Source: Gramella sp. Hel_I_59
Lineage (GTDB): Bacteria; Bacteroidota; Bacteroidia; Flavobacteriales; Flavobacteriaceae
Length of the DNA: 64,000 nucleotides
Direction of reading: 5' to 3'
Assembly (NCBI RefSeq): GCF_006714895.1
Contig: NZ_VFME01000001.1
Coordinates: forward strand, 1,054,001 to 1,118,000
In this document: positions 25,633-36,223 of the stretch, one piece after another
Position numbering within the stretch: the stretch's first letter is position 1
How the letters are laid out: every line of letters begins with the position of its first letter
The notes under the pieces: model-generated
Told to the model about the DNA's origin: nothing
Database searches by the model: none
The model's input: only the letters and a program-made list of their open reading frames with translations
Program-made: the position numbers and the translations under genes

Positions 25633-25721
25633 AGATATCAACAGGCTTTTGTAAAGCTGATAATTATAAGAACTGTTGCTAGTTTAAAGTTTACTAACTT
25701 TGACTATCAACAGTTTTTTTT

Positions 25722-26612
25722 ATGCCTTTTAAATCCTTCCTTGAGTATCTTCAGTTAGAGAAGAATTATGCCGAAACTACTATAAGAGCATATAAGGCAG
25801 ATCTCACACAATTTCAGAAATTTATAAAAAAGGAATTTTCCGAAGAAAAGATTGAGAAAGTCTCATACAACCAGGTTCGAAACTGGATCGTGGAGCTTTC
25901 AGATTCTGGTATTTCGAACCAAAGCATCAATCGAAAAATGTCTTCTCTTAAAGCTTACTATAAATTTCTTCTGAAAACTTCAGCGATAGAAAGTTCTCCA
26001 CTCGCAAAACATCGATCGCTAAAAGCTGCAAAGAAAATTCAGGTTCCGTTCTCTGAAAAAGAGGTGGTGGCCGTACTGGAAGATTTCGATGATGATACTT
26101 TTGAAGGACTCCGCGATAAATTGATGATAGAGCTGTTTTATTCTACAGGAATAAGAAGGGCAGAATTGATTAATATTAAAGAGCAGGATCTTGATTTAGG
26201 TAGTAATATGCTAAAAGTCCTTGGAAAAAGAAATAAGGAACGTTATATCCCGTTATTGAATCAGGTGGTTAGCACGGCAGAGAAGTATGTATCAGTTAAG
26301 CATTCTGATCCATTACTGCGAGATTGTCCTTACTTGTTTATTACCGCAAAGGGACACAAAAGCTACGAAAGCCTTGTTTATAGAATTATAAATAATTATT
26401 TTAGTAAGGTGTCTGGTAAGGTAAAAAAGAGTCCGCATATACTGCGTCACACTTTTGCCACACATTTATTGAACCAGGGAGCAAACATGAATGCTGTAAA
26501 AGAATTGCTGGGACATTCAAGTCTGGCATCTACGCAAGTTTACACGCATAATAGTATTGCTGAATTGAGTAAAATTCATAAGAATGCTCATCCCAGGAAC
26601 AATAATAAGTAA
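25722..26612 (+). CDS. xerC: Tyrosine recombinase XerC/XerD
   Basis: 296 residues. An N-terminal SAM-like DNA-binding domain (1-90, FLEYLQLEKNYAETTIRAY) precedes a catalytic domain with all expected residues: Arg in STGIRRAELINI, HILRHTFATHLL (HxxR) and LGHSSLASTQVYTH (His and the nucleophile Tyr). XerC/D resolve chromosome dimers at dif. The position after rpsU and before hpf is the usual Bacteroidota order, which favours the housekeeping recombinase over an integron or transposon enzyme. Confidence 0.92.
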   Translation: MPFKSFLEYLQLEKNYAETTIRAYKADLTQFQKFIKKEFSEEKIEKVSYNQVRNWIVELSDSGISNQSINRKMSSLKAYYKFLLKTSAIESSPLAKHRSLKAAKKIQVPFSEKEVVAVLEDFDDDTFEGLRDKLMIELFYSTGIRRAELINIKEQDLDLGSNMLKVLGKRNKERYIPLLNQVVSTAEKYVSVKHSDPLLRDCPYLFITAKGHKSYESLVYRIINNYFSKVSGKVKKSPHILRHTFATHLLNQGANMNAVKELLGHSSLASTQVYTHNSIAELSKIHKNAHPRNNNK

Positions 26613-26649
26613 CCGATCATTTTTTTGTTTAATTAAATTCAACCTGATT

Positions 26650-26952
26650 ATGAAAATGAATCTGCAGTCTGTGAACTTTAATGCTGATCCAAAGCTAATT
26701 GACTTCACTCAGAAAAAACTAGATAAGCTTGAAAATTATTTTGATAAAATTATCCATGCGGATGTATTTTTTAAAGTTGAAAATACCAGTGGTAAGGATA
26801 ATAAGATAACAGAGATCTTGTTGAGTATTCCTGGGGGTGAGCTAATGGTTAAAAAGACCTGTAATAAATTCGAAGCTTGTGTGGATGAATGTGTTAGTTC
26901 ATTACAAAGGCAGCTCATCAAGAAAAAAGAAAAAATGAGTACTCATGTTTAG
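26650..26952 (+). CDS. hpf: Ribosome hibernation-promoting factor (HPF/YfiA family)
   Basis: 100 residues from ATG 26650 (MKMNLQSVNFNADPKLIDF); the longer open frame overlaps xerC. The beta-alpha-beta-beta-beta-alpha fold with basic C-terminus (CVSSLQRQLIKKKEKM) matches short HPF. It binds the 30S decoding centre in stationary phase to stop translation and stabilise ribosomes. It is 37 bases behind xerC, and the tRNA-Thr promoter follows. Confidence 0.9.
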   Translation: MKMNLQSVNFNADPKLIDFTQKKLDKLENYFDKIIHADVFFKVENTSGKDNKITEILLSIPGGELMVKKTCNKFEACVDECVSSLQRQLIKKKEKMSTHV

Positions 26953-26975
26953 GAGATTTTTTTTCTAATAATGTT

Positions 26976-27004
26976 TTGATAAAGAAATAATTTATATACA
27001 TTTG
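26976..27004 (+). promoter_or_regulatory. Promoter of the tRNA cluster before tuf
   Basis: TTG at 26976-26978, 18 bases, TACATTTG at 26997-27004; tRNA-Thr begins 51 bases later. Confidence 0.7.
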
Positions 27005-27055
27005 CAGTCCGTTAGAAATAGCGGACTTTTTTATGCGGAATTTTAAGCATAAAAG

Positions 27056-27129
27056 GCCGATGTAGCTCAGCTGGCTAGAGCAGCTGATTTGTAATCAGCA
27101 GGTCGTGGGTTCGAGTCCCTCCATCGGCT
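27056..27129 (+). tRNA. tRNA-Thr (anticodon TGT)
   Basis: A 74-base cloverleaf with acceptor GCCGATG/CATCGGC, anticodon loop TTTGTAA (TGT) and T arm GGGTTCGAGTCCC. It is identical to the copy at 46551. First of four tRNAs leading to tuf, with spacers of 138-202 bases. Confidence 0.97.
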
Positions 27130-27331
27130 CTTGAAATACTGAAAACACCGAAGTTTCTGTAGAACTTTCAAGTTTAAATCATTGCTGATGAATAGCTTGC
27201 AAAAAAACTGACAGAAATTTTAAAAAATGCTTTGGATGGTGCTGTAAAATTACTTTAATTTGCAGCCGTTAAAAAAACCATTATAAGCTAAGCTGTTTCA
27301 GTAATGGTTCTATGAAATAGTGGTAATTATT

Positions 27332-27413
<82 letters not shown>

Positions 27414-27551
27414 CAAAGGTTTTAAATGAAGCTGTTGTCTAAAGCTTGCTTTTGAAAGACAGTAATTTTAAAATCGAAGTTCGGGGCCACCCGAACAGGA
27501 TCATCGAGCAAAAGCGAGATAATCCTAAAGGTGAAAGTCTAAAATGGTAAT

Positions 27552-27624
27552 GCGGGAGTAGCTCAGTTGGTAGAGCGTCAGCCTTCCAAGCTGAATGTCG
27601 CCGGTTCGAACCCGGTCTCCCGCT
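27552..27624 (+). tRNA. tRNA-Gly (anticodon TCC)
   Basis: A 73-base cloverleaf with acceptor GCGGGAG/CTCCCGC and anticodon loop CTTCCAA (TCC). The spacer before it contains the hairpin GTTCGGG/CCCGAAC near 27480, perhaps a processing site. Confidence 0.96.
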
Positions 27625-27780
27625 CTAAATTTAATTGAATCAGGATTTATCCGGTCACTAGAACCGACTTTTATCGGTTTACTCATAAAGAGTTAAAATG
27701 ACTGAAGTACCTCGAGCCTGATCTTTTCCATAAGCCTGATAGGTTTATGGATATCGCTGTTTAAAACAGTCAATTGTCTG

Positions 27781-27852
27781 GCCGACGTAGCTCAGGGGTA
27801 GAGCGTTTCCTTGGTAAGGAAGAGGTCACGGGTTCAATTCCCGTCGTTGGCT
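27781..27852 (+). tRNA. tRNA-Thr (anticodon GGT)
   Basis: A 72-base cloverleaf with acceptor GCCGACG/CGTTGGC (one G-T pair) and anticodon loop TTGGTAA (GGT). It ends 57 bases before tuf. Confidence 0.96.
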
Positions 27853-27909
27853 CTAGTTTTGTATAAAATTGAACACTAATATATAACTAAGATTAAATAA
27901 GTATTAATT

Positions 27910-29097
27910 ATGGCAAAGGAAACTTACGATCGTTCCAAACCGCACCTAAATATTGGTACAATTGGACACGTAGATCACGGAAAAACTACTTTAACTGCAG
28001 CTATTACTAAAGTAATGGCTGATGCTGGATATTCAGAAGCTAGTGCGTTTGATCAAATTGACAACGCTCCTGAAGAAAAGGAAAGAGGTATTACAATTAA
28101 CTCTTCTCACGTTGAGTACTCAACAGCTAACCGTCACTACGCTCACGTTGACTGTCCTGGTCACGCCGATTACGTAAAGAACATGGTAACTGGTGCTGCT
28201 CAAATGGACGGTGCTATTCTTGTTGTGGCTGCGACTGATGGTCCTATGCCTCAAACTCGTGAGCACATCCTTCTTGGACGCCAGGTAGGTATTCCAAGAA
28301 TCGTTGTATTCTTGAATAAAGTTGACCTTGTAGATGATGAGGAACTTCTTGAACTAGTTGAAATGGAAGTAAGAGATCTTCTTTCTTTCTACGAGTATGA
28401 TGGTGATAATGGTCCTGTAATTTCAGGTTCTGCACTTGGAGCGCTAGAAGGAGATGAGAAATGGTCTAAGACTGTTCTTGATCTTATGGAAGCGGTTGAT
28501 AGCTGGATTGAACTTCCAGAACGTGATGTTGATAAGCCTTTCTTGATGCCTATCGAAGATGTATTCTCTATTACAGGTCGTGGTACAGTTGCAACTGGAC
28601 GTATCGAAACAGGTGTTGCAAACACTGGAGATCCTGTAGAGATCATTGGTATGGGAGCTGGAAAACTTACTTCTACTATTACTGGAGTTGAAATGTTCCG
28701 TAAGATTCTTGATAGAGGTGAAGCTGGTGATAACGTAGGTATCCTACTAAGAGGAATTGAGAAGTCTCAAATTTCTAGAGGTATGGTAATTACTAAGCCA
28801 GGATCTGTAACTCCACACGCTAAATTCAAAGCTGAGGTTTACATCCTTAAGAAAGAAGAAGGTGGACGTCACACTCCATTCCATAATAACTACCGTCCAC
28901 AGTTCTACGTACGTACAACTGATGTAACAGGAACAATCAACCTTCCTGATGGTGTAGAAATGGTAATGCCAGGTGATAACCTTACTATTACTGTTGAACT
29001 TATTCAGCCAATCGCAATGAATACTGGTCTACGTTTCGCAATTCGTGAAGGTGGTAGAACTGTAGGTGCTGGACAGGTAACTGAAATTCTAGACTAA
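27910..29097 (+). CDS. tuf: Elongation factor Tu
   Basis: 395 residues. GTPase motifs GHVDHGKTT (near residue 19), DCPGHADY and NKVD are intact, followed by domains 2 and 3 ([38 protein letters not shown]). It delivers aminoacyl-tRNA to the ribosome. Strong use of codons such as CGT, GGT and CTT marks high expression. The tRNA-tRNA-tuf-trnW-secE arrangement is the standard one in the phylum. Confidence 0.99.
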   Translation: MAKETYDRSKPHLNIGTIGHVDHGKTTLTAAITKVMADAGYSEASAFDQIDNAPEEKERGITINSSHVEYSTANRHYAHVDCPGHADYVKNMVTGAAQMDGAILVVAATDGPMPQTREHILLGRQVGIPRIVVFLNKVDLVDDEELLELVEMEVRDLLSFYEYDGDNGPVISGSALGALEGDEKWSKTVLDLMEAVDSWIELPERDVDKPFLMPIEDVFSITGRGTVATGRIETGVANTGDPVEIIGMGAGKLTSTITGVEMFRKILDRGEAGDNVGILLRGIEKSQISRGMVITKPGSVTPHAKFKAEVYILKKEEGGRHTPFHNNYRPQFYVRTTDVTGTINLPDGVEMVMPGDNLTITVELIQPIAMNTGLRFAIREGGRTVGAGQVTEILD

Positions 29098-29115
29098 GAA
29101 TTTTCAATATATAAA

Positions 29116-29144
29116 AAGGTATCCCGTGACAAGCGGGATACCTT
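29116..29144 (+). terminator. Stem-loop after tuf
   Basis: AAGGTATCCCG - TGACAAG - CGGGATACCTT is a perfect 11-base stem 18 bases after the tuf stop. There is no T run behind it, so partial termination or mRNA end protection/processing before tRNA-Trp is likelier than full termination. Confidence 0.6.
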
Positions 29145-29155
29145 CACTTATATTT

Positions 29156-29228
29156 ACGGGTTTAGCTCAGTTGGTAGAGCACTGGTCTCCAAAACCAGGT
29201 GTCGGGAGTTCGAGCCTCTCAACCCGTG
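29156..29228 (+). tRNA. tRNA-Trp (anticodon CCA)
   Basis: A 73-base cloverleaf with acceptor ACGGGTT/AACCCGT and anticodon loop CTCCAAA (CCA). It sits between tuf and secE, as in most Bacteroidota. Confidence 0.97.
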
Positions 29229-29246
29229 CAAATATTTTTTTAGAAC

Positions 29247-29444
29247 ATGGCAGGATTTGTTAATTACATTTCAGAATCATATAACGAGTTAAAAAACCAC
29301 GTTACCTGGACAAGCTGGTCTGAAGCTCAGAGGCTAACAGTGATTGTTGCTGTATTCTCGATTGTTTTTTCATTGGCAATTTGGGGTGTTGATACGCTTT
29401 TTAGTGGAGCGATTGAGCAATACTTCGAATGGGTTAAATCTTAA
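29247..29444 (+). CDS. secE: Preprotein translocase subunit SecE
   Basis: 65 residues: an amphipathic region (YISESYNELKNHVTWTSWSEAQR) and one C-terminal membrane helix (about 30-50, LTVIVAVFSIVFSLAIWGV), the short single-span SecE form. It clamps SecY in the translocon. 12 bases upstream of nusG. Confidence 0.95.
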   Translation: MAGFVNYISESYNELKNHVTWTSWSEAQRLTVIVAVFSIVFSLAIWGVDTLFSGAIEQYFEWVKS

Positions 29445-29456
29445 AACAAAAGAGTA

Positions 29457-30008
29457 ATGGCTGAAGCAAAGGAGAAAAAGTGGTATGTGGTTCGCGCTGT
29501 AAGTGGACAGGAAAATAAGGTTAAGGACTATATAGAGAAAGAAATTGCTCATATGGGTCTTGAAGATTTTGTGGACCAGGTTCTTGTGCCTACTGAAAAA
29601 GTAATACAAATTCGTAACGGGAAAAAAGTAAATAAAGAAAGAGTTTATTTTCCTGGTTATGTAATGATTCAAGCTAATATCAGCGGTGAGATTCCTCACA
29701 TTATTAAAGGAATTAATGGCGTTATTGGATTTCTAGGTGAAACTAAAGGTGGAGACCCGGTGCCACTCAGGAAATCTGAAGTGAATAGAATGCTAGGAAA
29801 GGTAGATGAGCTATCTGTGAAGACAGACAATGTTGCAATTCCATTCACAATAGGAGAAACAATCAAAGTAATCGATGGTCCCTTTAATGGTTTCAATGGA
29901 ACTGTTGAGAAGATCAACGAAGAAAAGCGTAAGCTTGAAGTAATGGTTAAGATTTTCGGAAGAAAAACTCCATTAGAGTTGAGTTATATGCAGGTAGAGA
30001 AAGTATAA
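29457..30008 (+). CDS. nusG: Transcription termination/antitermination factor NusG
   Basis: 183 residues. The NGN domain starts KKWYVVRAVSGQENKVKDYIE and includes RVYFPGYVMIQ; the KOW domain contains VIDGPFNGFNGTVEKINEEKRKLEV. It tethers RNA polymerase to ribosomes or Rho and modulates pausing. secE-nusG-rplK order is conserved. Confidence 0.98.
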   Translation: MAEAKEKKWYVVRAVSGQENKVKDYIEKEIAHMGLEDFVDQVLVPTEKVIQIRNGKKVNKERVYFPGYVMIQANISGEIPHIIKGINGVIGFLGETKGGDPVPLRKSEVNRMLGKVDELSVKTDNVAIPFTIGETIKVIDGPFNGFNGTVEKINEEKRKLEVMVKIFGRKTPLELSYMQVEKV

Positions 30009-30033
30009 AAAATTACTGTTACATATATTTTTT

Positions 30034-30069
30034 GATAGTTTTTTCAGCTTCCACTCAATAAACTATCAT
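30034..30069 (+). promoter_or_regulatory. Leader hairpin upstream of rplK
   Basis: TGATAGTTT (30034-30042) and AAACTATCA (30061-30069) form a perfect 9-base stem with an 18-base loop, 15 bases before the rplK start. It could be a site for autogenous control of the L11-L1 genes or simply a processing hairpin. Confidence 0.4.
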
Positions 30070-30084
30070 TTAAAAATTTGAAAA

Positions 30085-30522
30085 ATGGCAAAAGAAGTAA
30101 GTAAAGTTGTAAAACTACAAGTTCGCGGAGGTGCTGCTAACCCATCACCACCAGTTGGACCTGCTTTAGGTGCTGCCGGAGTGAACATCATGGAATTCTG
30201 TAAGCAATTCAATGGTAGAACTCAGGACAAGCAAGGAAAGGTACTTCCAGTAGCAATTACTGTTTATAAGGATAAGTCTTTTGATTTTGTGATCAAAACA
30301 CCACCTGCAGCAGTGCAATTGATGGAAGCGGCAAAGACTAAAAAAGGTTCAGGTGAGCCGAACAGAAAAAAAGTAGCTAGTGTTTCTTGGGATCAGGTTA
30401 AAGCGATTGCAGAAGACAAAATGCAGGATCTTAACGCATTTACTGTAGAATCTGCAATGAAAATGGTTGCCGGAACAGCTCGTTCGATGGGAATAACTGT
30501 AAAAGGTGAAGCACCGTTTTAA
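30085..30522 (+). CDS. rplK: 50S ribosomal protein uL11
   Basis: 145 residues with the N-terminal [20 protein letters not shown] signature and C-terminal rRNA-binding half ending [14 protein letters not shown]. It forms the GTPase-associated stalk base with 23S rRNA. 19 bases before rplA. Confidence 0.99.
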   Translation: MAKEVSKVVKLQVRGGAANPSPPVGPALGAAGVNIMEFCKQFNGRTQDKQGKVLPVAITVYKDKSFDFVIKTPPAAVQLMEAAKTKKGSGEPNRKKVASVSWDQVKAIAEDKMQDLNAFTVESAMKMVAGTARSMGITVKGEAPF

Positions 30523-30541
30523 TCCAAAAAGAAATTAGAAA

Positions 30542-31240
30542 ATGGCAAAATTAACTAAAAAGCAAAAAGAAGCTCAGGGAAAGATCGAGAACGGTAAAAC
30601 GTACACGGTTGCTGAAGCGTCTGCTTTGATAAAAGATGTTACCAACGCAAATTTCGATCCTTCTGTAGATCTAGCAGTTCGTTTGAATGTAGATCCACGT
30701 AAAGCTAACCAAATGGTTAGAGGTGTTGTAACTCTTCCGCATGGAACAGGTAAGGATGTTAAAGTTCTTGCGCTTGTTACTCCAGATAAAGAAGAGGAAG
30801 CAAAAGAAGCTGGTGCAGATTTCGTTGGATTAGATGAATACCTTGAGAAAATCAAAGGTGGTTGGACAGATGTTGATGTTATCATCACTATGCCTAGCGT
30901 TATGGGGAAACTTGGACCACTAGGACGTGTTCTAGGACCAAGAGGGCTTATGCCTAACCCAAAAACCGGTACGGTAACTATGGATATCGCTAAGGCAGTA
31001 TCTGATGTGAAGGCTGGTAAGATCGACTTTAAAGTTGACAAAACAGGGATTGTACATGCTGCAATTGGAAAAGCGTCTTTCGATGCTGAGAAGATCGCAG
31101 GTAATGCAAGAGAATTATTAACTACGCTGGTAAAATTGAAGCCTCAGGCATCCAAAGGTCTTTATATAAAGAGTATTTATATGACTAGCACCATGAGCCC
31201 GAGTGTAGAGATAGATACTAAAAGGTTTACTGAGCAATAA
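30542..31240 (+). CDS. rplA: 50S ribosomal protein uL1
   Basis: 232 residues with the L1 signature [20 protein letters not shown]. It builds the L1 stalk that moves deacyl-tRNA out of the E site; L1 often represses its own operon by binding the mRNA leader. Followed 9 bases later by rplJ. Confidence 0.99.
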   Translation: MAKLTKKQKEAQGKIENGKTYTVAEASALIKDVTNANFDPSVDLAVRLNVDPRKANQMVRGVVTLPHGTGKDVKVLALVTPDKEEEAKEAGADFVGLDEYLEKIKGGWTDVDVIITMPSVMGKLGPLGRVLGPRGLMPNPKTGTVTMDIAKAVSDVKAGKIDFKVDKTGIVHAAIGKASFDAEKIAGNARELLTTLVKLKPQASKGLYIKSIYMTSTMSPSVEIDTKRFTEQ

Positions 31241-31249
31241 TTTACGATT

Positions 31250-31771
31250 ATGACAAGAGAAGAAAAATCACAAGTTATAGAAGACTTAACTGCCCAGCTA
31301 GCCGGATTCCAAACTATCTATTTAGCTGACATTTCTGGCCTTGACGCTGGAAGTACTTCTAACTTACGTAGAGCTTGTTTCAAAGCAGACGTTAAGTTAT
31401 CGGTAGTTAAAAATACGTTGCTTGCTAAAGCTATGGAGGCATCCGATAAAGATTTCGGAGAACTTCCTACAGTTTTAAAAGGTAACACATCAATACTGCT
31501 TTCGGAAACTGGAAATGCTCCAGCGAAAGTAATTAAGGATTTCAGAAAGAAATCTGATAAGCCTCTACTTAAAGGTGCTTTTGTTGAAGAAGCTATCTAC
31601 GTAGGTGATGATTATCTTGAGACATTGGTTAACATCAAGTCTAAAGAAGAAGTTATCGGGGATATTATTGGATTACTTCAGTCTCCTGCTAAAAATGTTG
31701 TTTCTGCACTTAAATCGGGTGGTGGAAAGATCGCAGGAATCCTTAAGACCCTTTCAGAAAAGGAAGGATAA
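31250..31771 (+). CDS. rplJ: 50S ribosomal protein uL10
   Basis: 173 residues: rRNA-binding N-terminal domain (TREEKSQVIEDLTAQLAGF, VVKNTLLAKAM) and C-terminal helix that holds L7/L12 dimers. 56 bases separate it from rplL. Confidence 0.98.
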   Translation: MTREEKSQVIEDLTAQLAGFQTIYLADISGLDAGSTSNLRRACFKADVKLSVVKNTLLAKAMEASDKDFGELPTVLKGNTSILLSETGNAPAKVIKDFRKKSDKPLLKGAFVEEAIYVGDDYLETLVNIKSKEEVIGDIIGLLQSPAKNVVSALKSGGGKIAGILKTLSEKEG

Positions 31772-31827
31772 TATAGTACGCACTTTTTAACAATTATAAT
31801 TAAAGAACTTTTTAAAAACGATAGAAA

Positions 31828-32202
31828 ATGGCAGATTTAAAAGATTTCGCAGAACAACTAGTTAACCTTACTGTAAAAGAAGTAAACGAGTTAGCTGATA
31901 TTTTGAAAGAAGAATACGGTATCGAGCCTGCAGCTGCTGCTGTAGCTGTTGCTGGTGGTGCTGCTGCTGGTGGTGAAGAAGCTGAAGAGCAAACAGAATT
32001 TGACGTAATTCTTACAGCTCCAGGTGGATCTAAGCTTGCTGTAGTTAAGCTTGTAAAAGAACTTACAGGTCTTGGTCTTAAAGACGCTAAAGCATTAGTT
32101 GATGGTGCTCCAGCTCCAGTAAAAGAAGGAGTAGCTAAAGACGAAGCAGAAGCTCTAAAATCACAATTAGAAGAAGCAGGAGCTGAGGTTGAGCTTAAAT
32201 AA
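31828..32202 (+). CDS. rplL: 50S ribosomal protein bL12 (L7/L12)
   Basis: 124 residues: N-terminal dimer domain, an Ala/Gly-rich hinge ([18 protein letters not shown]) and the C-terminal factor-binding domain ([20 protein letters not shown]). It recruits translational GTPases. A long hairpin follows before rpoB. Confidence 0.99.
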   Translation: MADLKDFAEQLVNLTVKEVNELADILKEEYGIEPAAAAVAVAGGAAAGGEEAEEQTEFDVILTAPGGSKLAVVKLVKELTGLGLKDAKALVDGAPAPVKEGVAKDEAEALKSQLEEAGAEVELK

Positions 32203-32226
32203 GCTTAGCACAAGCAATATTATTTA

Positions 32227-32264
32227 GGTTTAGACCTCAGGAATTACTCCTGGAGGTCTAAACC
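32227..32264 (+). terminator. Strong hairpin between rplL and rpoB (attenuator-like)
   Basis: GGTTTAGACCTC-AGGA pairs with TCCTGGAGGTCTAAACC, about 16 pairs with one bulged base. The downstream sequence has only CATTTTG, so it is a weak terminator at best. In enterobacteria the same gap holds an attenuator and RNase III site that lower rpoBC relative to rplL; a similar role is inferred. Confidence 0.65.
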
Positions 32265-32338
32265 ATTTTGCGTATATAGAACTCAACGTTTAACAAGCGC
32301 ACTATTTTTTATATAATAAATTATAATCCCGTCCATTG

Positions 32339-35300
32339 ATGTTAGCAAAGCAAACTGAAAGATTGAGTTTCTCTTCTGTTAAGAACAAGCCTGCTTATCC
32401 GGACTTTCTGGATCTGCAGATTAAGTCTTTTCAGGACTTCTTTCAATTAGAGACAAAATCAGAAGCGCGGGGAAATGAAGGTCTTTACAACACCTTCCTA
32501 GAAAACTTCCCCATTACGGACACCCGTAATCAATTTGTACTAGAATTCTTAGATTATTTTGTGGACCCACCAAGATACTCCATCCAGGAATGTATCGAAC
32601 GTGGATTGACCTACAGTGTACCACTTAAGGCTAGACTTAAATTATACTGTACCGACCCTGAACACGAAGATTTTGAAACAATCGTACAGGACGTATACTT
32701 GGGAACTATCCCATATATGACACCTAGTGGAACTTTCTGCATTAACGGTGCTGAACGAGTAGTAGTTTCTCAGCTACACCGTTCTCCAGGGGTTTTCTTT
32801 GGACAATCTTTCCATGCAAATGGAACAAAACTTTATTCTGCCCGTGTAATTCCTTTCAAAGGATCATGGATAGAATTTGCGACCGATATCAATAGCGTTA
32901 TGTACGCTTATATTGACCGTAAGAAAAAATTACCTGTAACAACTCTTTTCCGTGCAATCGGGTTTGAGCGTGATAAGGATATCCTTGAAATCTTCGACCT
33001 TGCGGAAGAAGTGAAGGTGTCTAAAACAGGACTAAAAAAATACCTTGGTCGTAAATTAGCGGCTAGAGTACTTAATACATGGTACGAAGATTTCGTAGAT
33101 GAAGATACTGGTGAAGTTGTTTCTATCGAGCGTAACGAAATTGTTCTTGACCGTGATACTGAACTTGAAAAAGATCACATAGAAGAAATTCTTGAAACCG
33201 GATCTAAGACTATCCTACTTCACAAGGAGGATAACCAGACTGGTGATTATGCGATCATTCACAATACATTACAAAAAGATCCTACTAACTCTGAAAAAGA
33301 GGCAGTAGAACATATCTACCGTCAGCTTCGTAATGCTGAACCGCCAGATGAGGAAACTGCTCGTGGAATTATCGACAAGCTTTTCTTCTCAGATCAGCGT
33401 TACAGCCTTGGAGAAGTTGGTAGATATAGAATGAACAAAAAACTTGGTCTTGAAGTTGAAATGGATAAGCAAGTGCTTACCAAATTAGACATCATTACCA
33501 TTGTAAAATATCTTATCGAGCTTATTAACTCTAAAGCTGAGATTGATGATATTGATCACTTATCTAACCGTCGTGTTAGAACTGTAGGTGAGCAATTATC
33601 TCAGCAGTTCGGTGTTGGTCTTGCACGTATGGCAAGAACAATTCGTGAGAGAATGAACGTTCGTGATAACGAGGTGTTTACTCCAATCGATTTGATCAAT
33701 GCGAAGACATTATCTTCTGTGATCAACTCATTCTTTGGAACAAACCAGTTATCTCAGTTCATGGACCAGACGAACCCTCTTGCAGAAATCACGCACAAAC
33801 GTAGACTTTCAGCATTAGGACCAGGTGGTTTATCAAGAGAAAGAGCAGGGTTCGAGGTACGTGATGTGCACTATACTCACTACGGAAGACTTTGTCCTAT
33901 TGAAACTCCTGAGGGACCAAACATTGGTCTTATTTCATCACTTTCGGTTTATGCTAAAGTAAACGGAATGGGATTCATTGAAACACCTTATAGAAGTGTT
34001 ACTGATGGTAAGATAAATATTTCCGAAGAGCCTATTTATTTAAGTGCTGAAGAGGAAGAAGGTAAAAAAATTGCTCAGGCTAACATTCCATTGAAGGATG
34101 ATGGTACTATAAATACTGATCGTGTAATTGCACGAATGGAAGGTGACTTCCCGGTTGTAGATCCAAATGAGATCCACTATACCGATGTTGCACCAAACCA
34201 GATATCATCAATCTCTGCATCTCTTATTCCATTCTTGGAACATGATGATGCCAACCGTGCGTTGATGGGATCAAACATGATGCGTCAGGCTGTACCACTT
34301 TTAAGAACAGATTCTCCTATCGTTGGAACTGGACTTGAAAGACAGGTAGCAACAGACTCTCGTGTATTGATCAATGCCGAAGGTGAAGGAGAGGTTGAGT
34401 ATGTTGATGCAAACAAGATTGTGATCAAGTACGATCGTACGGATGAAGCAAGAATGGTAAGTTTTGATGATGATTCAAAATCTTATAATCTTATCAAATT
34501 CCGTAAAACTAACCAGGGATCCTGTATCAACCTGAAACCAATCGTTAGTGTTGGGGACAGAGTTACTAAAGGACAGGTTCTTTGCCAGGGTTATGCAACC
34601 GAAGAAGGTGAGCTGGCACTTGGTAGAAACATGAAGGTTGCCTTCATGCCTTGGAAAGGTTATAACTTTGAGGATGCGATCGTAATTTCAGAAAAAGTGG
34701 TAAGAGATGATATTTTCACCTCTATCCATATTGATGAGTACTCTCTTGAAGTTAGAGATACAAAACTGGGTAACGAAGAATTGACAAATGATATTCCTAA
34801 TGTTTCTGAAGAGGCTACTAAAGACCTTGATGAGCACGGAATGATTAGAGTTGGTGCTGAAGTAAAGCCTGGTGATATTCTTATTGGTAAGATCACTCCT
34901 AAAGGAGAAAGTGATCCTACGCCAGAAGAAAAATTATTACGTGCAATCTTTGGTGACAAAGCTGGTGATGTAAAGGATGCTTCTCTTAAAGCTTCTCCAT
35001 CGCTAAGTGGTGTTGTTATCAATAAGAAATTGTTCGCAAGAGCGATTAAGGACAAACGTAAGAGAGCTCAGGATAAAGAAGATGTTGCTGCATTAGAGAA
35101 AAAGTATGATGCTAAATTCGCTAATTTAAAAGCTGAACTTATCGAGAAGCTATTCGCCATTATAGGTGGAAAGACTGCTCAGGGAGTACAGAATGATCTT
35201 GGTGAAGAAGTAATGCCGAAAGGTAAGAAGTACACTCTTAAGATGCTTAACGCTGTAGACGATTATGCTCACTTAACTACGGGTACATGGACTACAGATG

Positions 35301-36151
35301 ATCATCTTAACGAACTTGTAGCTGATCTTTTACATAATTATAAAATCAAGGAGAACGATCTTCAGGGTAACCTTAGAAGAGAGAAATTCACCATATCTGT
35401 TGGAGATGAACTTCCATCAGGAATTCTTAAACTGGCTAAAGTTTATATCGCTAAGAAGCGTAAACTTAAAGTAGGGGATAAGATGGCAGGACGTCACGGT
35501 AACAAAGGTATTGTTGCGAGAATCGTTCGTCAGGAAGATATGCCATTCCTTGAGGACGGAACACCAGTGGATATCGTGTTGAACCCACTTGGGGTACCAT
35601 CACGTATGAACATTGGACAGATCTACGAAACAGTTCTTGGATGGGCTGGACAGAAGAACGGGAAGAAGTACGCAACACCAATTTTTGATGGTGCTACTAT
35701 TGAAGAGATCAATGATCTAACCGACAAAGCTGGAATACCTAGATACGGTCATACTTATCTTTATGATGGTGGAACCGGGGAAAGATTTGACCAGCGTGCA
35801 ACTGTTGGTGTGATCTACATGCTAAAACTTGGTCATATGATCGACGATAAAATGCATGCTCGTTCTATTGGACCATACTCACTTATTACTCAGCAGCCGC
35901 TTGGTGGTAAGGCACAATTTGGTGGTCAGAGATTTGGAGAGATGGAGGTTTGGGCTCTTGAAGCTTACGGAGCATCTAGTACTCTAAGAGAAATTCTAAC
36001 AGTGAAGTCTGATGACGTTATTGGAAGAGCTAAGACTTACGAGGCTATTGTGAAGGGTGAGCCAATGCCGGAACCAGGATTGCCGGAATCTTTCAACGTA
36101 CTTATGCACGAATTGAAAGGTCTAGGTTTGGATATTAAACTTGAAGAATAA
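32339..36151 (+). CDS. rpoB: RNA polymerase beta subunit
   Basis: 1270 residues from ATG 32339 (an in-frame TTG lies just before). The rifampicin-binding segment reads [20 protein letters not shown], with the usual wild-type residues at the common resistance positions; later motifs include [12 protein letters not shown] and the C-terminal [13 protein letters not shown]. Length is typical for Bacteroidota. It forms the catalytic core with beta'. rpoC begins 72 bases later. Confidence 0.99.
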   Translation: MLAKQTERLSFSSVKNKPAYPDFLDLQIKSFQDFFQLETKSEARGNEGLYNTFLENFPITDTRNQFVLEFLDYFVDPPRYSIQECIERGLTYSVPLKARLKLYCTDPEHEDFETIVQDVYLGTIPYMTPSGTFCINGAERVVVSQLHRSPGVFFGQSFHANGTKLYSARVIPFKGSWIEFATDINSVMYAYIDRKKKLPVTTLFRAIGFERDKDILEIFDLAEEVKVSKTGLKKYLGRKLAARVLNTWYEDFVDEDTGEVVSIERNEIVLDRDTELEKDHIEEILETGSKTILLHKEDNQTGDYAIIHNTLQKDPTNSEKEAVEHIYRQLRNAEPPDEETARGIIDKLFFSDQRYSLGEVGRYRMNKKLGLEVEMDKQVLTKLDIITIVKYLIELINSKAEIDDIDHLSNRRVRTVGEQLSQQFGVGLARMARTIRERMNVRDNEVFTPIDLINAKTLSSVINSFFGTNQLSQFMDQTNPLAEITHKRRLSALGPGGLSRERAGFEVRDVHYTHYGRLCPIETPEGPNIGLISSLSVYAKVNGMGFIETPYRSVTDGKINISEEPIYLSAEEEEGKKIAQANIPLKDDGTINTDRVIARMEGDFPVVDPNEIHYTDVAPNQISSISASLIPFLEHDDANRALMGSNMMRQAVPLLRTDSPIVGTGLERQVATDSRVLINAEGEGEVEYVDANKIVIKYDRTDEARMVSFDDDSKSYNLIKFRKTNQGSCINLKPIVSVGDRVTKGQVLCQGYATEEGELALGRNMKVAFMPWKGYNFEDAIVISEKVVRDDIFTSIHIDEYSLEVRDTKLGNEELTNDIPNVSEEATKDLDEHGMIRVGAEVKPGDILIGKITPKGESDPTPEEKLLRAIFGDKAGDVKDASLKASPSLSGVVINKKLFARAIKDKRKRAQDKEDVAALEKKYDAKFANLKAELIEKLFAIIGGKTAQGVQNDLGEEVMPKGKKYTLKMLNAVDDYAHLTTGTWTTDDHLNELVADLLHNYKIKENDLQGNLRREKFTISVGDELPSGILKLAKVYIAKKRKLKVGDKMAGRHGNKGIVARIVRQEDMPFLEDGTPVDIVLNPLGVPSRMNIGQIYETVLGWAGQKNGKKYATPIFDGATIEEINDLTDKAGIPRYGHTYLYDGGTGERFDQRATVGVIYMLKLGHMIDDKMHARSIGPYSLITQQPLGGKAQFGGQRFGEMEVWALEAYGASSTLREILTVKSDDVIGRAKTYEAIVKGEPMPEPGLPESFNVLMHELKGLGLDIKLEE

Positions 36152-36165
36152 CATTCTGTTTTTAC

Positions 36166-36185
36166 CGGGACGTTACGGCGTCCCG
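36166..36185 (+). terminator. Hairpin between rpoB and rpoC
   Basis: CGGGACG - TTACGG - CGTCCCG, a perfect 7-base GC-rich stem with a short TTT behind. It may pause polymerase or protect mRNA ends; it is unlikely to stop rpoC transcription. Confidence 0.45.
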
Positions 36186-36223
36186 TTTAAACTGAATATT
36201 CACAATAATTAGCAGCAGTTATT

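Noticed and set aside
25722-26612. Integrase of a mobile element near the tRNA cluster
   Set aside because: Gene order rpsU-xerC-hpf-tuf is the conserved chromosomal arrangement, and no att repeat or cargo is present there.
27420-27550. Remnant rRNA or riboswitch in the tRNA spacer
   Set aside because: Only a short GTTCGGG/CCCGAAC hairpin is seen; no conserved RNA motif recognised.
30574-31041. 155-codon minus-strand frame inside rplA
   Set aside because: It is the antisense shadow of a highly codon-biased ribosomal gene; composition is Ser/Thr/Leu-rich noise.
34660-35055. 131-codon minus-strand frame in rpoB, and similar frames in rpoC (38638-38946, 38950-39261)
   Set aside because: Antisense shadows of strongly biased genes, with no signals of their own.
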